Source: an uncultured Clostridia bacterium (lineage in GTDB: Bacteria; Bacillota; Clostridia; Oscillospirales; Ruminococcaceae). Taken from it: a stretch of 64,000 nt of DNA. The stretch covers positions 1 through 64,000 of the forward strand of contig CALXBH010000043.1 of assembly GCA_944386475.1 (NCBI GenBank), written 5' to 3'. Positions 23,843 through 32,943 of the stretch are shown here, in pieces (position 1 is the first letter of the stretch; each line of letters opens with the position of its first letter). A program made the translations under genes and the position numbers. Under the pieces are notes generated by a model that saw only the letters and a program-made list of their open reading frames with translations, did no database searches and had not been told where the DNA came from.

Positions 23843-24184
23843 TGCATCAAGGTGACCAGACCTATAAGCCGAGTTCTGTCGAGTGTGACAATCTATCTCG
23901 TCAGGACGTCGCCGTCCTGCTCCTGCCACCAGTCCGGACCGTCGGGCCAACGAATCCATCCGTGTCGGTGTTGCATCAGGTAGGGTTTACACAGCCGGGC
24001 CGTTCCCGGCCCGCTGGTGAGCTCTTACCTCGCCTTTTCATCCTTACCGCATAAAGCGGCGGTAATTTTCTGTTGCACTTTCCCTAGAGTCGCCTCCGGC
24101 TGCCGTTAGCAGCTACCCTGCCCTGTGATGCTCGGACTTTCCTCACGGCATAAAGCCGCGCTGCCACACAGTCTGCTCACGAGT
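23843..24184 (-). ncRNA. rnpB: RNase P RNA (class A)
   Basis: Catalytic RNA that trims tRNA 5' leaders. On the minus strand: GAGGAAAGTCCGAGCATC near the 5' end, GCTAACGGCAGC, AGGGAAAGTGCAACAGAAA, and near the 3' end ACTCGGCTTATAGGTCTGG, all conserved core elements; about 340 nt. Ends are approximate: the 5' end from the promoter, the 3' end from the pairing of GTGAGCAGAC with GTCTGGTCACC. A hairpin TTTTGGGCG/CGCCCAAAA lies just downstream as likely terminator. Confidence 0.95.
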
Positions 24185-24187
24185 GTT

Positions 24188-24216
24188 ATTTTACACGATT
24201 TTTAAAAGCGTGTCAA
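24188..24216 (-). promoter_or_regulatory. Promoter of rnpB
   Basis: TTGACA, 17-base spacer, TAAAAT, about four bases before the RNA start assigned here. Confidence 0.85.
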
Positions 24217-24260
24217 ATCCTTGAAGAAATGGAGGATCTGTAAAATAGTGGCCCGGGTAA

Positions 24261-24289
24261 TTGTAATTCTCCCCGGTATATACTATAAT
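24261..24289 (+). promoter_or_regulatory. Promoter of the lemA-TPM operon
   Basis: TTGTAA, 17-base spacer, TATAAT. Divergent from rnpB. Confidence 0.8.
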
Positions 24290-24338
24290 AAAGGTAGCGG
24301 CCAGGCCGCATACTGAAAAAGAAAGTAGGATTATACAC

Positions 24339-24926
24339 ATGAAAAAATTAAAAGGCAAGCATATTGCGCTGATTGTCGTGGGGGTCATCCTTGTTATCCT
24401 CATCGCCTTGGTGGGATACGGAATCAGCACCTACAACAATCTGGTCGGTCAGCAGGAATCCATCAGCAACGCCGAAGGCCAGATCCAAAACGTCTTGCAG
24501 CGCCGGTCGGACTTAATCCCCAACCTGGTAAACACCGTTCAGGGATATGTAGACCACGAGGAACAGGCCATCCAGGATGTGACCGACGCCCGCGCCCAGA
24601 TGATGCAGGCGGGCAACACTGAAGAGCAGTTGGCGGCAGACGCCCAGGTGACCTCTGCGTTAAGCCGGCTGTTTGCCATCGCGGAAAACTATCCGGACTT
24701 AAAGGCTAACGAAAACTTCCTTTCCCTGCAGGAGGAGCTTGCGGGCACCGAAAACCGGATTGCCACCGAGCGCAAGCGCTATAACGACGCGGTGACCGAG
24801 TATAACCGCTCGATCCGGCGGTTCCCCTCCTCTATTATCGCGGGAATGTTCGGCTTTGAGCAGGAAAATTACTTTGAGGCTTCCGAGGGCGCCACTTCCA
24901 ATCCGGTGGTAGACTTTGGCGAATAA
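24339..24926 (+). CDS. lemA: LemA family protein
   Basis: 195 residues: one N-terminal membrane helix (about 8-29), then a helical LemA domain with the conserved N-x-L-V-x-x-x-E-x-x-x-x-A-x-x-Q-I-x-x-x-L-Q-R-R-x-D-L-I-P-N-L-V-x-T-V pattern. The C-terminal F-P-S-S-I-I-A-G-M-F-G-F and Y-F-E are also typical. Biochemical role is not known; the gene is commonly followed by a TPM-domain protein, as here, suggesting a membrane complex. Confidence 0.93.
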   Translation: MKKLKGKHIALIVVGVILVILIALVGYGISTYNNLVGQQESISNAEGQIQNVLQRRSDLIPNLVNTVQGYVDHEEQAIQDVTDARAQMMQAGNTEEQLAADAQVTSALSRLFAIAENYPDLKANENFLSLQEELAGTENRIATERKRYNDAVTEYNRSIRRFPSSIIAGMFGFEQENYFEASEGATSNPVVDFGE

Positions 24927-24962
24927 ACCGGCCGGTCTGCCAGAAAGGACAGGAATTTGCCT

Positions 24963-25760
24963 ATGAAACGAGACAGCCGGCGGAGAAGGATTTTCTCCGC
25001 GTTTGCGGCGGCGCTGGCTCTTCTTATGATCCCGGCCGCGGCGCTGCCTGCGGCGGCGGAAAGCGCCCCTTATGAGGCGACCGACCGCTTTTTTGTCAAC
25101 GATTTTGCCGACGTGCTGGACGCCTCCACCGAGGACGAAATCTTTAACCTCGGCGCCAACCTGCAAACCCAGACCACCGCGCAGGTGGTGGCCGTCACCG
25201 TCCCCAACATGGGCGGCGGGGATATTGACAGCTATACAAACGAGTTGTTTTCCGCCTGGGGCGTAGGCCAGGAGGGCGAGGACAACGGCGTGATGATTTT
25301 AATCGCGGTGGAAGAGCGCCAGATGCGCATTGAGGTGGGCTACGGCCTGGAGGGCGCCATTCCGGACACCCGGGCGGGCATTATCCGCCGGGATATTATG
25401 ACTCCTTATTTATCGGATAACGATTTTTCCAAAGGAATGCTGGAAGGCTATAAAGCCACTGTCGCCCAGGTGTACGAGGAATACGGCATCGACAACCCCG
25501 AGACCAAAGACTACCGGGATCTGAGCGCCTATTCCTCCGAGGAGGAAAACTCTCCCTTTTCCCTTATTTTTGCTGCATTGATTTTTGCGGCGATCTTTGG
25601 GGGCGGCTTTTTCTTCCGCCGCCGTTCGCCCATATTTTGGGGCGGCGGCTTCCACCGGGGCGGTTTTGGCGGCTTTGGCGGAGGTTTCGGCGGCGGAGGA
25701 GGCGGCTTTTCCGGCGGTGGCGGAAGCTCCGGCGGAGGAGGCAGTTCAGGCGGGTTTTAA
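24963..25760 (+). CDS. TPM-domain membrane protein (YgcG type)
   Basis: 265 residues: signal peptide (to about 33, ending A-A-A-E-S-A), TPM domain (about 42-165, with V-N-D-F-A-D-V-L, Q-V-V-A-V-T-V, G-V-G-Q-E-G-E-D-N-G-V-M-I-L and R-I-E-V-G-Y-G-L-E-G), one membrane helix (about 195-215), then a glycine-rich tail dominated by G-G-F-G-G-G and S-S-G-G-G-G. TPM domains act as extracellular chaperone or phosphatase-like modules in photosystem repair and of unknown role here. Start ATG with AGGAA seven bases upstream; a TTG two codons earlier is possible. Confidence 0.88.
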   Translation: MKRDSRRRRIFSAFAAALALLMIPAAALPAAAESAPYEATDRFFVNDFADVLDASTEDEIFNLGANLQTQTTAQVVAVTVPNMGGGDIDSYTNELFSAWGVGQEGEDNGVMILIAVEERQMRIEVGYGLEGAIPDTRAGIIRRDIMTPYLSDNDFSKGMLEGYKATVAQVYEEYGIDNPETKDYRDLSAYSSEEENSPFSLIFAALIFAAIFGGGFFFRRRSPIFWGGGFHRGGFGGFGGGFGGGGGGFSGGGGSSGGGGSSGGF

Positions 25761-25804
25761 AAAGGCCCTTCCCCGTTCTCCGGATTTTAAAGCTATTAAA
25801 CGGC

Positions 25805-25837
25805 AAGGGGCGTGTTGCAATTTGCAACACGCCCCTT
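25805..25837. terminator. Bidirectional hairpin terminator (hairpin family member)
   Basis: Sixteen-base arms AAGGGGCGTGTTGCAA and their complement almost without a loop, between convergent genes. Confidence 0.8.
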
Positions 25838-25862
25838 TGTTTTGTACGGATAAAAAATACCG

Positions 25863-26207
25863 TTACCGCACCGGGATATAGTCGATCTTTGACTCCTCAT
25901 CGGTGGCTTCCAGCTTAAAGATCACCGGGCGCAGGCCGTCGTTACAGCTGCAAATCGCCACGCCGGGCTTTCTGATCCAGTCGCCGTAGTAAAACACATC
26001 CTCCCCTGCGCCGTGGGCCAGGGCAAAGGCGTACTGGTAAACCGCCTTCCACGCCTCGTCGCAAAAGCCCTCGGGCTTTGCGTAGTCTGCATAAAACACC
26101 TGTCCCTCCTTCATCATGGGACATGCGGTGAGCCCTTTTACGCCATATTCGGCGGCAAGCTCTTTGTCCAAAGTCGTCTTTAAAACCGTGATCTTTACCT
26201 TTTTCAT
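25863..26207 (-). CDS. TIGR04076 family protein
   Basis: 114 residues with the pattern V-K-I-T-V-L-K-T-T, E-Y-G, a C-P-M-x-x-x-G-Q segment, P-E-G-F-C-D-E-A-W, and C-S-C-N-D-G-L-R-P-V-I-F-K-L-E. This set of conserved cysteines and the D-G-L-R-P-V-I-F end are what I associate with the TIGR04076 family, small redox- or metal-linked proteins of unknown function common in Clostridia. ATG chosen with AAGGAAGG seven bases upstream. Confidence 0.78.
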   Translation of the reverse strand: MKKVKITVLKTTLDKELAAEYGVKGLTACPMMKEGQVFYADYAKPEGFCDEAWKAVYQYAFALAHGAGEDVFYYGDWIRKPGVAICSCNDGLRPVIFKLEATDEESKIDYIPVR

Positions 26208-26392
26208 GGGATACACCTTCCTTTTCAAATCACCAAAACAATGATGAAAAGCGCCGGAGCTTTAGACTTTCGAGAATCTTGTTTTTTGATTTATAATAGC
26301 AAAACCGGCGGCATGTGCGGCGGTTTTGCTGGGGAATGTTAGAAGGGGGACTTGCCCCTCTTTTAGCGCTTATCGGCTTTGTCGATAAGCGC

Positions 26393-26421
26393 AAGCGCCC
26401 GGACTTTAAGTCCGGGCGCTT
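26393..26421 (-). terminator. Terminator after pckA
   Basis: Perfect stem AGCGCCCGGACTT/AAGTCCGGGCGCT; a second hairpin GCGCTTATCG/CGATAAGCGC follows at 26366-26392. Confidence 0.75.
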
Positions 26422-26440
26422 ATAGGTTTACAGATATTCA

Positions 26441-28210
26441 TTAGCCAAGGCGTTTTTTCAGGCCTTCAAGCTCATCATGCAGCTCTTTGGGAAGCTTGTC
26501 GCCGAATTTGCCATAGAATTCTTCGATGCCTTCCGCTTCCTGTTTCCACAGGTCTTTGTCCACCGACAGCAGGCCTTCCACCACGCTGGTGTCGATGTCA
26601 AGGCCCTCTACATTGATGTCGGCAGCCTTGGGCTCGTAACCGATGGAGGTCTCCACCGCGTCAGCTTTGCCGTCGCAGCGGTCTAAGATCCACAGCAGCA
26701 CCCGCATGTTGTCGCCGAATCCAGGCCAGATAAAGTGGCCCTCGTCGTCGGTGCGGAACCAGTTGACGTTGAAGATCTTCGGCGCTTTGTCGCCCAGCTT
26801 TTTGCCCATGTCGATCCAGTGCTGGAAATAGTCGCCCATGTGGTAGCCGCAGAAGGGCAGCATCGCCATGGGATCCCGGCGGACAACGCCCACAGCGCCG
26901 GTAGCGGCAGCCGTGGTCTCGGAAGCCATGATGGAGCCTACGAACACACCGTGGTTCCAGTCAAAGGACTGATACACCAGGGGAGCGGTTTTGGCCCGGC
27001 GGCCGCCGAACACGATGGCGGAAACCGGCACGCCCTTGGGATTGTCGAACTCGGGGCTGACACAGGGGCAGCCTTTGGCGGGCGCGGTAAACCGGCTGTT
27101 GGGATGAGCGCCTTTGGTATCGGCGGTTTTGCCGTTCCAGGGCTCGCCCTTCCAGTTGAGAGCGTTCTCCGGAGGATTCTTGTCCAAGCCTTCCCACCAA
27201 ACAGTGTTGTCGTCCAGGTTGTGGACCACGTTGGTGAAGATGGTGTTTTTCCGGGTGGTCGCCAGCGCGTTGGGGTTGGATTTATCATTGGTGCCGGGGG
27301 CAACGCCGAAGAAGCCGTTTTCGGGGTTGATGGCCCACAGGCGGCCGTCGTCGCCCTGGCGCAGCCAGGCGATGTCGTCGCCGACACACCATACTTTATA
27401 GCCTTGTTTACGGTAGATTTCCGGCGGGATCAGCATAGCCAGGTTGGTCTTGCCGCAGGCAGAGGGGAACGCAGCGGTGATATACTTCACTTCACCCTGA
27501 GGATTCTCGAGCCCCAAGATCAGCATATGCTCAGCCATCCAGCCCTCGTTTTTGCCCTGGTAGGAAGCGATGCGCAGCGCAAAGCATTTTTTGCCCAGCA
27601 GCACGTTTCCGCCGTAACCGGAGTTGATGGACCAGATGGTGTTGTCCTCGGGGAAATGGCAGATATAGCGTTTTTCCTCGTCCAGATCCGCTTTGGAGTG
27701 CAGGCCGCGGACGAAGTCGTTGGACTCGTCGCCCAGATGCTCTAAAGCAGCCTTGCCCATACGGGTCATGATATCCATATTGAGCACCACGTAGATGGAG
27801 TCGGTCAGCTCTACGCCCACCTTGGTCATTTTGGAGCCGATAGGGCCCATGGAATAGGGGATCACATACATGGTGCGGCCCTTCATGACGCCGTCAAACA
27901 GATCGCCCAGGGTCTTGTATGCCTCTTTAGGATCCCACCAGTTGTTGGTCGGGCCTGCATCCTCTTCCTTGCGGGAGCAGATGAAGGTGCGGTGTTCTAC
28001 ACGGGCAACGTCGTTGACCGCCGTGCGGTGTAAAAAACAGCCGGGGAGCTTCTCCTCGTTTAATTTAATCATCTCGCCGGTCTTCATGGCCTCTTCCCGC
28101 AGGCCGTTTAACTGCTCTTCGCTGCCGTCAATCCAAACGACCTTATCAGGCTTTGTGAGAGCAACCATTTCGTCCACCCAGTTGAGGACGTTTTTATTGT
28201 TTGTAAGCAT
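26441..28210 (-). CDS. pckA: Phosphoenolpyruvate carboxykinase (GTP)
   Basis: Interconverts oxaloacetate + GTP and PEP + GDP + CO2; in anaerobes it often runs toward oxaloacetate. 589 residues, the size of the GTP-dependent class. P-loop F-P-S-A-C-G-K-T-N-L-A-M with the class-specific reactive cysteine, metal/substrate regions D-D-I-A-W and F-G-G-R-R, and the GTP pocket F-N-V-N-W-F. ATG chosen with AAAGGAG seven bases upstream; the ATG two codons earlier sits on top of that site. Confidence 0.96.
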   Translation of the reverse strand: MLTNNKNVLNWVDEMVALTKPDKVVWIDGSEEQLNGLREEAMKTGEMIKLNEEKLPGCFLHRTAVNDVARVEHRTFICSRKEEDAGPTNNWWDPKEAYKTLGDLFDGVMKGRTMYVIPYSMGPIGSKMTKVGVELTDSIYVVLNMDIMTRMGKAALEHLGDESNDFVRGLHSKADLDEEKRYICHFPEDNTIWSINSGYGGNVLLGKKCFALRIASYQGKNEGWMAEHMLILGLENPQGEVKYITAAFPSACGKTNLAMLIPPEIYRKQGYKVWCVGDDIAWLRQGDDGRLWAINPENGFFGVAPGTNDKSNPNALATTRKNTIFTNVVHNLDDNTVWWEGLDKNPPENALNWKGEPWNGKTADTKGAHPNSRFTAPAKGCPCVSPEFDNPKGVPVSAIVFGGRRAKTAPLVYQSFDWNHGVFVGSIMASETTAAATGAVGVVRRDPMAMLPFCGYHMGDYFQHWIDMGKKLGDKAPKIFNVNWFRTDDEGHFIWPGFGDNMRVLLWILDRCDGKADAVETSIGYEPKAADINVEGLDIDTSVVEGLLSVDKDLWKQEAEGIEEFYGKFGDKLPKELHDELEGLKKRLG

Positions 28211-28286
28211 GTGCATACTCCTTTCCTCTTATCAGATCCCGCCAAAGACATCGCCGGACGGCGGGGTCGATTTTTCCACACCTACC

Positions 28287-28315
28287 AGTATAAAGAGATT
28301 CACCCGTTTCGTCAA
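28287..28315 (-). promoter_or_regulatory. Promoter of pckA
   Basis: TTGACG, 17-base spacer, TATACT, about 75 bases before the start codon. Confidence 0.75.
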
Positions 28316-28452
28316 TGGCTTTGTGAATAAAGTAATTGAATTTATTTTTAAAATTTCTTGCAGAACCTACATATGTGAATTTATTAACATTCCCGTCATG
28401 AATCCCGGTGGGAATCCGAATGCCCACCTTTAACATCGGCCGGCCGCAGATC

Positions 28453-28483
28453 AAAAGGCGGCTCTTTTTTAGAGCCGCCTTTT
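28453..28483. terminator. Terminator after the carboxypeptidase gene
   Basis: Stem AAAAGGCGGCTCT/AGAGCCGCCTTTT with T runs on both sides. It separates the carboxypeptidase from the pckA promoter region; the 28316-28452 stretch is AT-rich with no gene. Confidence 0.85.
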
Positions 28484-28510
28484 TGTAAAGCGCCATGAAA
28501 CCGGACGTGA

Positions 28511-29254
28511 TTATTTCTGCTGGCTCAAGTATTCCTCCAGACACAGGCCGGAATCCTTGATCTTTTTGGCGTTTTCGATCCCCACATACCGGTAGTGCCA
28601 AGGCTCATAGGTAATCTCGGTGATATCCTCCTTATCCTTGGGGTAGCGCAGGATAAAACCATATTTATATGCATTTTGGCTCAGCCACGCAAATTCCGGG
28701 GTCTGATCAAAATCCTGGGTGAGGTCGTCGTGGGTGGAAAACCAGTCCTCCGAAACGATATCCGCCGCCAGACCGGTGTTGTGCTCACTCTTGCCGGGCT
28801 TTTGAACGTTAAATTCCGCATCCCGCCGGGCCTCTTCCTCGGTCATCCCCTGGTCGATGCGGTCTTGAATGTTACGCTCTAACAAATTCCGCTGATATTC
28901 AATCGTCCGGTAGGTGGAGGCGACATAAAAATTAAAGCCGTCCTCCAAAGCGGCGTCCAGCATATTCTGGAAATCCTCCGCCGCCTTGTGGTGGAACTCC
29001 CGATCCCCCGCCACAATGGCCATCTCCGGCGCATAGTCATCCGGGAGCTGGTTGTAGTTGTTCACTAAAAACAGCGCCCAGTTGGGGTCGTCCTCGCTGG
29101 GAACGGTGATAATCTTATCCGTTTTATCGATGGAAACCTGCGCCTCCGACGTCTGGGAATCCGTCAGAGCGGAGGAAACCTCCCCGCTTTCAATAGGCGT
29201 ACAGCCGCATAAAATAAGCGCCGCGGCAAACGCTATGCAAAGTGCTCGTTTCAC
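28511..29254 (-). CDS. D-alanyl-D-alanine carboxypeptidase, VanY/LdcB family lipoprotein
   Basis: 247 residues: lipoprotein signal with lipobox L-I-L-C-G-C, a Ser/Thr-rich linker, then a M15B peptidase domain. Zinc and catalytic signatures are complete: S-T-Y-R-T, S-E-H-N-T-G-L-A-A-D and E-P-W-H-Y-R-Y-V-G. The enzyme trims the terminal D-Ala from wall stem peptides outside the membrane. GTG chosen with AAGGCAGG six bases upstream; the 46-codon upstream extension lacks a site and would bury the signal peptide. Confidence 0.9.
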   Translation of the reverse strand: MKRALCIAFAAALILCGCTPIESGEVSSALTDSQTSEAQVSIDKTDKIITVPSEDDPNWALFLVNNYNQLPDDYAPEMAIVAGDREFHHKAAEDFQNMLDAALEDGFNFYVASTYRTIEYQRNLLERNIQDRIDQGMTEEEARRDAEFNVQKPGKSEHNTGLAADIVSEDWFSTHDDLTQDFDQTPEFAWLSQNAYKYGFILRYPKDKEDITEITYEPWHYRYVGIENAKKIKDSGLCLEEYLSQQK

Positions 29255-29455
29255 AGAAAACCTGCCTTTCTTTTTTCGTCCTCGCCCGTATTCTTGTTTC
29301 CCCCAGCATAATCTCTCTAAAAAAGGCTTCCCGGCTGGATGCCGGGAACTTTCACAAAATTTATTATAGCTTATAAAAGCGGTGTAATACAACCCCTAAA
29401 TCAGAATGTCACCGCTTTGTCACCCTATTTTTTCTTTGACCAACTGCTCCTCGGA

Positions 29456-30247
29456 TTAAAATCCCGTCCAGAACAGCTGTACCCAATGATTGTCGATAAA
29501 ACCGACGCCAATAGCAGCAAAATCCGGACTTAAAATATTCGCCCGGTGGCCGGGAGAATTCATTCAGCTTTCCATCACCTGCGCGGGGCTTGTCTGCCCC
29601 ATGGCAATATTTTCCCCGCAGGCGCTGAATGCGCCCATCCCAAACTCCTCCAGCACGGTAAAACAGCTTGTCCCGTCCGGGCGGGTATGGTCAAACTTTA
29701 CCTTAATTTCCTCCGCCCGTTTCTGGGCGGCGCTGCAAAGAGTCTCGTTCAGCGTTAATGCGGGCAGGCCCTGTTTTTCCCGCTCCTGATTCACCAGCCG
29801 GAAAACCTCCCGCTGAAACTCCTGGATATTCGACGCCGCCGGGGCAGAACTCGCCTGTCCGGCAGAACCCTGGCCTTCCGTAGGGGTCTGCGGCTGGGAG
29901 GACGGAGTCGGCGCCTTAGAGGACGTTTGTGCCGCCGGAGGAGTGGCCGTCTGGCTTTGCACCGGCGCCTTGGAAGACACAGGGGCATTTTGGGAGGAAG
30001 CTTTATTTTCCTCTCTTTCCCGGGAAGCCGTCGTCTCCGACGAAGCCAGCGCTGAAGAGGAAACGTCTTCCTCCATGCTGCTGTCAGAACCTATAGCGGA
30101 GCTGATCCCTGCATCCAACGAGGAGATCCGTTCTTCTTCCGGCAAGCTGACTGAAGACTCCCCTCCCGGGATATCTTCCCTCTGGCAGCCGGTTAAAAGA
30201 GAAACCGATAATAAAAAAGCTGCCGCTGTAAACAAAAGCTTTTTCAT
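29456..30247 (-). pseudogene. CAP-domain (SCP/YkwD-like) lipoprotein interrupted by an in-frame TGA
   Basis: Lipoprotein signal (L-L-T-G-C), a long Ser/Pro/Gln/Thr linker (to about residue 135), then a CAP domain: V-N-Q-E-R-E-K-Q-G-L, F-D-H-T-R-P-D-G, G-E-N-I-A-M-G. The frame is cut at 29564-29566 by TGA immediately after V-M-E-S. Reading on in the same frame gives M-N-S-P-G-H-R-A-N-I-L and, 35 codons later, a proper TAA, so only the Trp of the conserved S-W-M-N-S-P-G-H motif has become TGA. The truncated product (227 residues) would lose a core strand and the second histidine. A true nonsense mutation, a sequencing error or readthrough are possible. Confidence 0.85.
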
Positions 30248-30284
30248 GCCGCTTCATTCCTTTCCATCAAAAGATTTAGTCTTC

Positions 30285-30322
30285 AAAAAACGCTGTCTTG
30301 TTTTGACAAGGCAGCGTTTTTT
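30285..30322 (-). terminator. Terminator after rny
   Basis: Stem AAAAAACGCTGTCTTG/CAAGGCAGCGTTTTTT, between rny and the CAP gene. Confidence 0.88.
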
Positions 30323-30358
30323 GGACGGTTATTTTTATTCTCCCGCAAAAGAGACAAA

Positions 30359-31933
30359 CTATTTTGCAAAATCAATCGCGCGGCTTTCCCGAATCACCGA
30401 GACCTTGATCTGGCCGGGATAATCCAGCTCATTCTCGATTTTTTGTACGATATCCCGGGCCACCAGAGGCATTCTGTCATCCTTAATGACCTCGGGTTTG
30501 ACCATGATACGGATCTCCCGCCCCGCCTGAATGGCATAGGATTTTTCCACTCCGTCAAAGGAGCAGGCGATCTCCTCCAGCTTCTCCAGACGTTTAATAT
30601 AGTTTTCCAGATTTTCACGGCGGGCGCCGGGCCGGGCCGCAGAAACCGCGTCGGCAGCCTGTACCAGACAGGCGACCACGGTTTTGGGTTCTACATCCCC
30701 GTGATGAGCCTCGATAGCGTGCAGCACTTCGGGGCTTTCCTTATATTTGCGGCAGACATCCACGCCGATCTCCACATGGGAGCCTTCGATTTCGTGGTTT
30801 AAGGCCTTTCCAATGTCGTGCAGAAGCCCGGCCCGTTTGGCCAGGGTTTCGTCCACTCCCAGCTCGGCGGCCATAATGCCTGCCAGGAAAGAAACCTCAA
30901 TAGAGTGGTTTAACACGTTCTGTCCATAGCTTGTGCGGTAGCGCAGACGGCCCAAAAGCTTCACCAGCTCGTGGTGCATGCCGTGGACGTTGGTTTCCAG
31001 CACCGCCTGCTCACCGGCAGTCCGGATCTTCTGCTCCACCTCACGCTTGGATTTTTCCACCATTTCTTCAATGCGGGCGGGATGGATGCGCCCGTCGGCA
31101 ATCAGTTTTTCCAGCGACTGCCGGGCGATCTCCCGGCGCACAGGATCAAAGCAGGATAAAGTAATCGCCTCCGGCGTGTCGTCGATAATCAGGTCAACGC
31201 CGGTTAAAGTCTCCAGAGTGCGGATGTTGCGGCCCTCTCGGCCGATAATCCGCCCTTTCATTTCATCGTTGGGAAGGGGCACCACCGACACGGTAGCTTC
31301 GGACACATGGTCCGCCGCACAGCGGGAAATAGCCAGCGAAATTAAATCCCTTGCCTTGGCCTCCGCCTCGTCCCTGGTCTGCTGTTCGTAGCTTGCCACC
31401 TTCATGGCTTTTTCGTGGATCAAATCATTTTCCAGCTCGGTTAACAGTTGTTCCTTCGCCTGTTCGGCCGTCAAGCCGGAGATCCGCTCCAGCGAATCAA
31501 TCTGGCTTTTTTTGATGGTCTCCGCCTCCTGGAGCTTTTCCTCCGCCTGGCGAAGCTTTTCCTGCAGCTGTTCATCCTTTTTCTCCAGGTTTTCCAGCTT
31601 GCGGTCCATGGACTCTTCTTTTTGCTGTATTCTGCGTTCCTGACGGGATACCTCGCTGCGGCGGTCTTTTAAATCCCGCTCCGTCTCGTTGCGAAGCCTA
31701 TGTATCTCGTCCTTTGCTTCGATAAGCGCTTCTTTTTTCTTGGTCTCCGCCGCTTTAGCCGCGTCATTTAAAATCTTTCGGGCCTGCTCCTCCGCAGAGC
31801 CGATTTCCGCTTCTGCGTTGCGCTTGCGGTAGGCGATACCCATAAAAAAGGCGAGCGTGCCAAACAAAATGCCCGAAACGACAAAAGCAATCACGCAAAA
31901 CAGTATAACTGTTGGGGTAGTCATATACAACAT
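30359..31933 (-). CDS. rny: Ribonuclease Y
   Basis: Membrane-bound endoribonuclease that starts mRNA decay in Gram-positives; 524 residues. N-terminal helix (about 9-31), long coiled coil rich in Glu/Lys/Arg (to ~200), KH domain ([12 protein letters not shown]), HD domain with [12 protein letters not shown], and the conserved C-terminal [14 protein letters not shown] chosen four bases after AGGAGG; another ATG three codons later gives M-T-T-P. Monocistronic. Confidence 0.96.
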   Translation of the reverse strand: MLYMTTPTVILFCVIAFVVSGILFGTLAFFMGIAYRKRNAEAEIGSAEEQARKILNDAAKAAETKKKEALIEAKDEIHRLRNETERDLKDRRSEVSRQERRIQQKEESMDRKLENLEKKDEQLQEKLRQAEEKLQEAETIKKSQIDSLERISGLTAEQAKEQLLTELENDLIHEKAMKVASYEQQTRDEAEAKARDLISLAISRCAADHVSEATVSVVPLPNDEMKGRIIGREGRNIRTLETLTGVDLIIDDTPEAITLSCFDPVRREIARQSLEKLIADGRIHPARIEEMVEKSKREVEQKIRTAGEQAVLETNVHGMHHELVKLLGRLRYRTSYGQNVLNHSIEVSFLAGIMAAELGVDETLAKRAGLLHDIGKALNHEIEGSHVEIGVDVCRKYKESPEVLHAIEAHHGDVEPKTVVACLVQAADAVSAARPGARRENLENYIKRLEKLEEIACSFDGVEKSYAIQAGREIRIMVKPEVIKDDRMPLVARDIVQKIENELDYPGQIKVSVIRESRAIDFAK

Positions 31934-32001
31934 CAAACCTCCTTTTCAAAAATTTTTATCAAGTTTTTGTAATATGCATAAACCAACACATTATAAGTTA
32001 T

Positions 32002-32030
32002 ATTCTATAACAATTAGGTTTTACTGTCAA
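32002..32030 (-). promoter_or_regulatory. Promoter of rny
   Basis: TTGACA, 17-base spacer, TAGAAT. Confidence 0.78.
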
Positions 32031-32071
32031 GAATATCATGCGGTTTTCACAAAATTTCTTGCAATTTTCCG

Positions 32072-32851
32072 CTACTCTAACACAATATTCGCCAAATTAA
32101 TCTCCAAATCAAGCTTGTTTTTAGCACTGCCGCAAGCTCTAATCTGTTCATCGTTGACGACAATGTCCCACTGGCCGGTCTCCAAAGGAAGGGTCGTATC
32201 AATCCGCCCTAAGTTCACGCTGCTTGTAAGCTGAACCCCTTCTTCCGGCGAAATCCCCGTGGTCCGCAGATTCCCGATGTTAAGCGCCGCGCTGATATCG
32301 CTGCACTCCACCTCATCAAGATGCAGGCTTGCCACATTGCCCCGGACGTCCAGATGATCGATCTGGCATTCATTAACCGCCAACAGCATCAGCCGGCCTT
32401 CCACCTGCAAAGATTCCATCTGCGCCGTGTCTGCCGTCAGCCTCACAAGATCAATCTGAAGAGACACCGCCACACGGGAATCCTTCGGCAGGTAAAGTAC
32501 CACCTTGGCGGAAGATATCCCCCAGTTGGTGACCCGGTTGCTTTTTTGCCGCTGGATGGTCATCACGACCTCCTCGCCGTTTTGTTCAAAGGAAATATTG
32601 TCCCGTGCATCCTTCGCCACCTGGCGGTCATACACAATATAGGGCGCATCTCCCTCGCCCTGCCGGATCTCCACCTGGGAGATGTCCGAAGCAATGGTGA
32701 TTTTCTGAACGCCGGCGGCAAGGTCTTTGCGCTCCTCTACCAGCTCGAAATGGCCGGTTTTAAAAAAGGAGAAAATAAGCCCCGCAAACATGGCAAGGAT
32801 TCCGAAGAACAGAAGATAGACAAGGATATCCAGTTTTTTGGAACCTTTCAT
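32072..32851 (-). CDS. DUF4097-type membrane-anchored beta-repeat protein
   Basis: 259 residues: one N-terminal membrane helix (about 8-30), then an all-beta domain of short alternating strands (I-T-I-A-S-D-I-S-Q-V-E-I, V-V-L-Y-L-P-K-D-S, S-L-H-L-D-E-V-E-C-S-D-I) that looks like the putative-adhesin DUF4097 fold. Paralogues often sit with PspC or two-component genes in envelope-stress loci; none is adjacent here. ATG follows AAAAGGGG by eight bases. Function unknown. Confidence 0.72.
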   Translation of the reverse strand: MKGSKKLDILVYLLFFGILAMFAGLIFSFFKTGHFELVEERKDLAAGVQKITIASDISQVEIRQGEGDAPYIVYDRQVAKDARDNISFEQNGEEVVMTIQRQKSNRVTNWGISSAKVVLYLPKDSRVAVSLQIDLVRLTADTAQMESLQVEGRLMLLAVNECQIDHLDVRGNVASLHLDEVECSDISAALNIGNLRTTGISPEEGVQLTSSVNLGRIDTTLPLETGQWDIVVNDEQIRACGSAKNKLDLEINLANIVLE

Positions 32852-32943
32852 CGGACATACCCCTTTTCTCTTCTTGTCTTCTCAGTTTTATTTTGCCCAT
32901 TCCCCTCTTTTTTCTGTCCCCGGCCCTAAAGCGCGGGTTTTCC

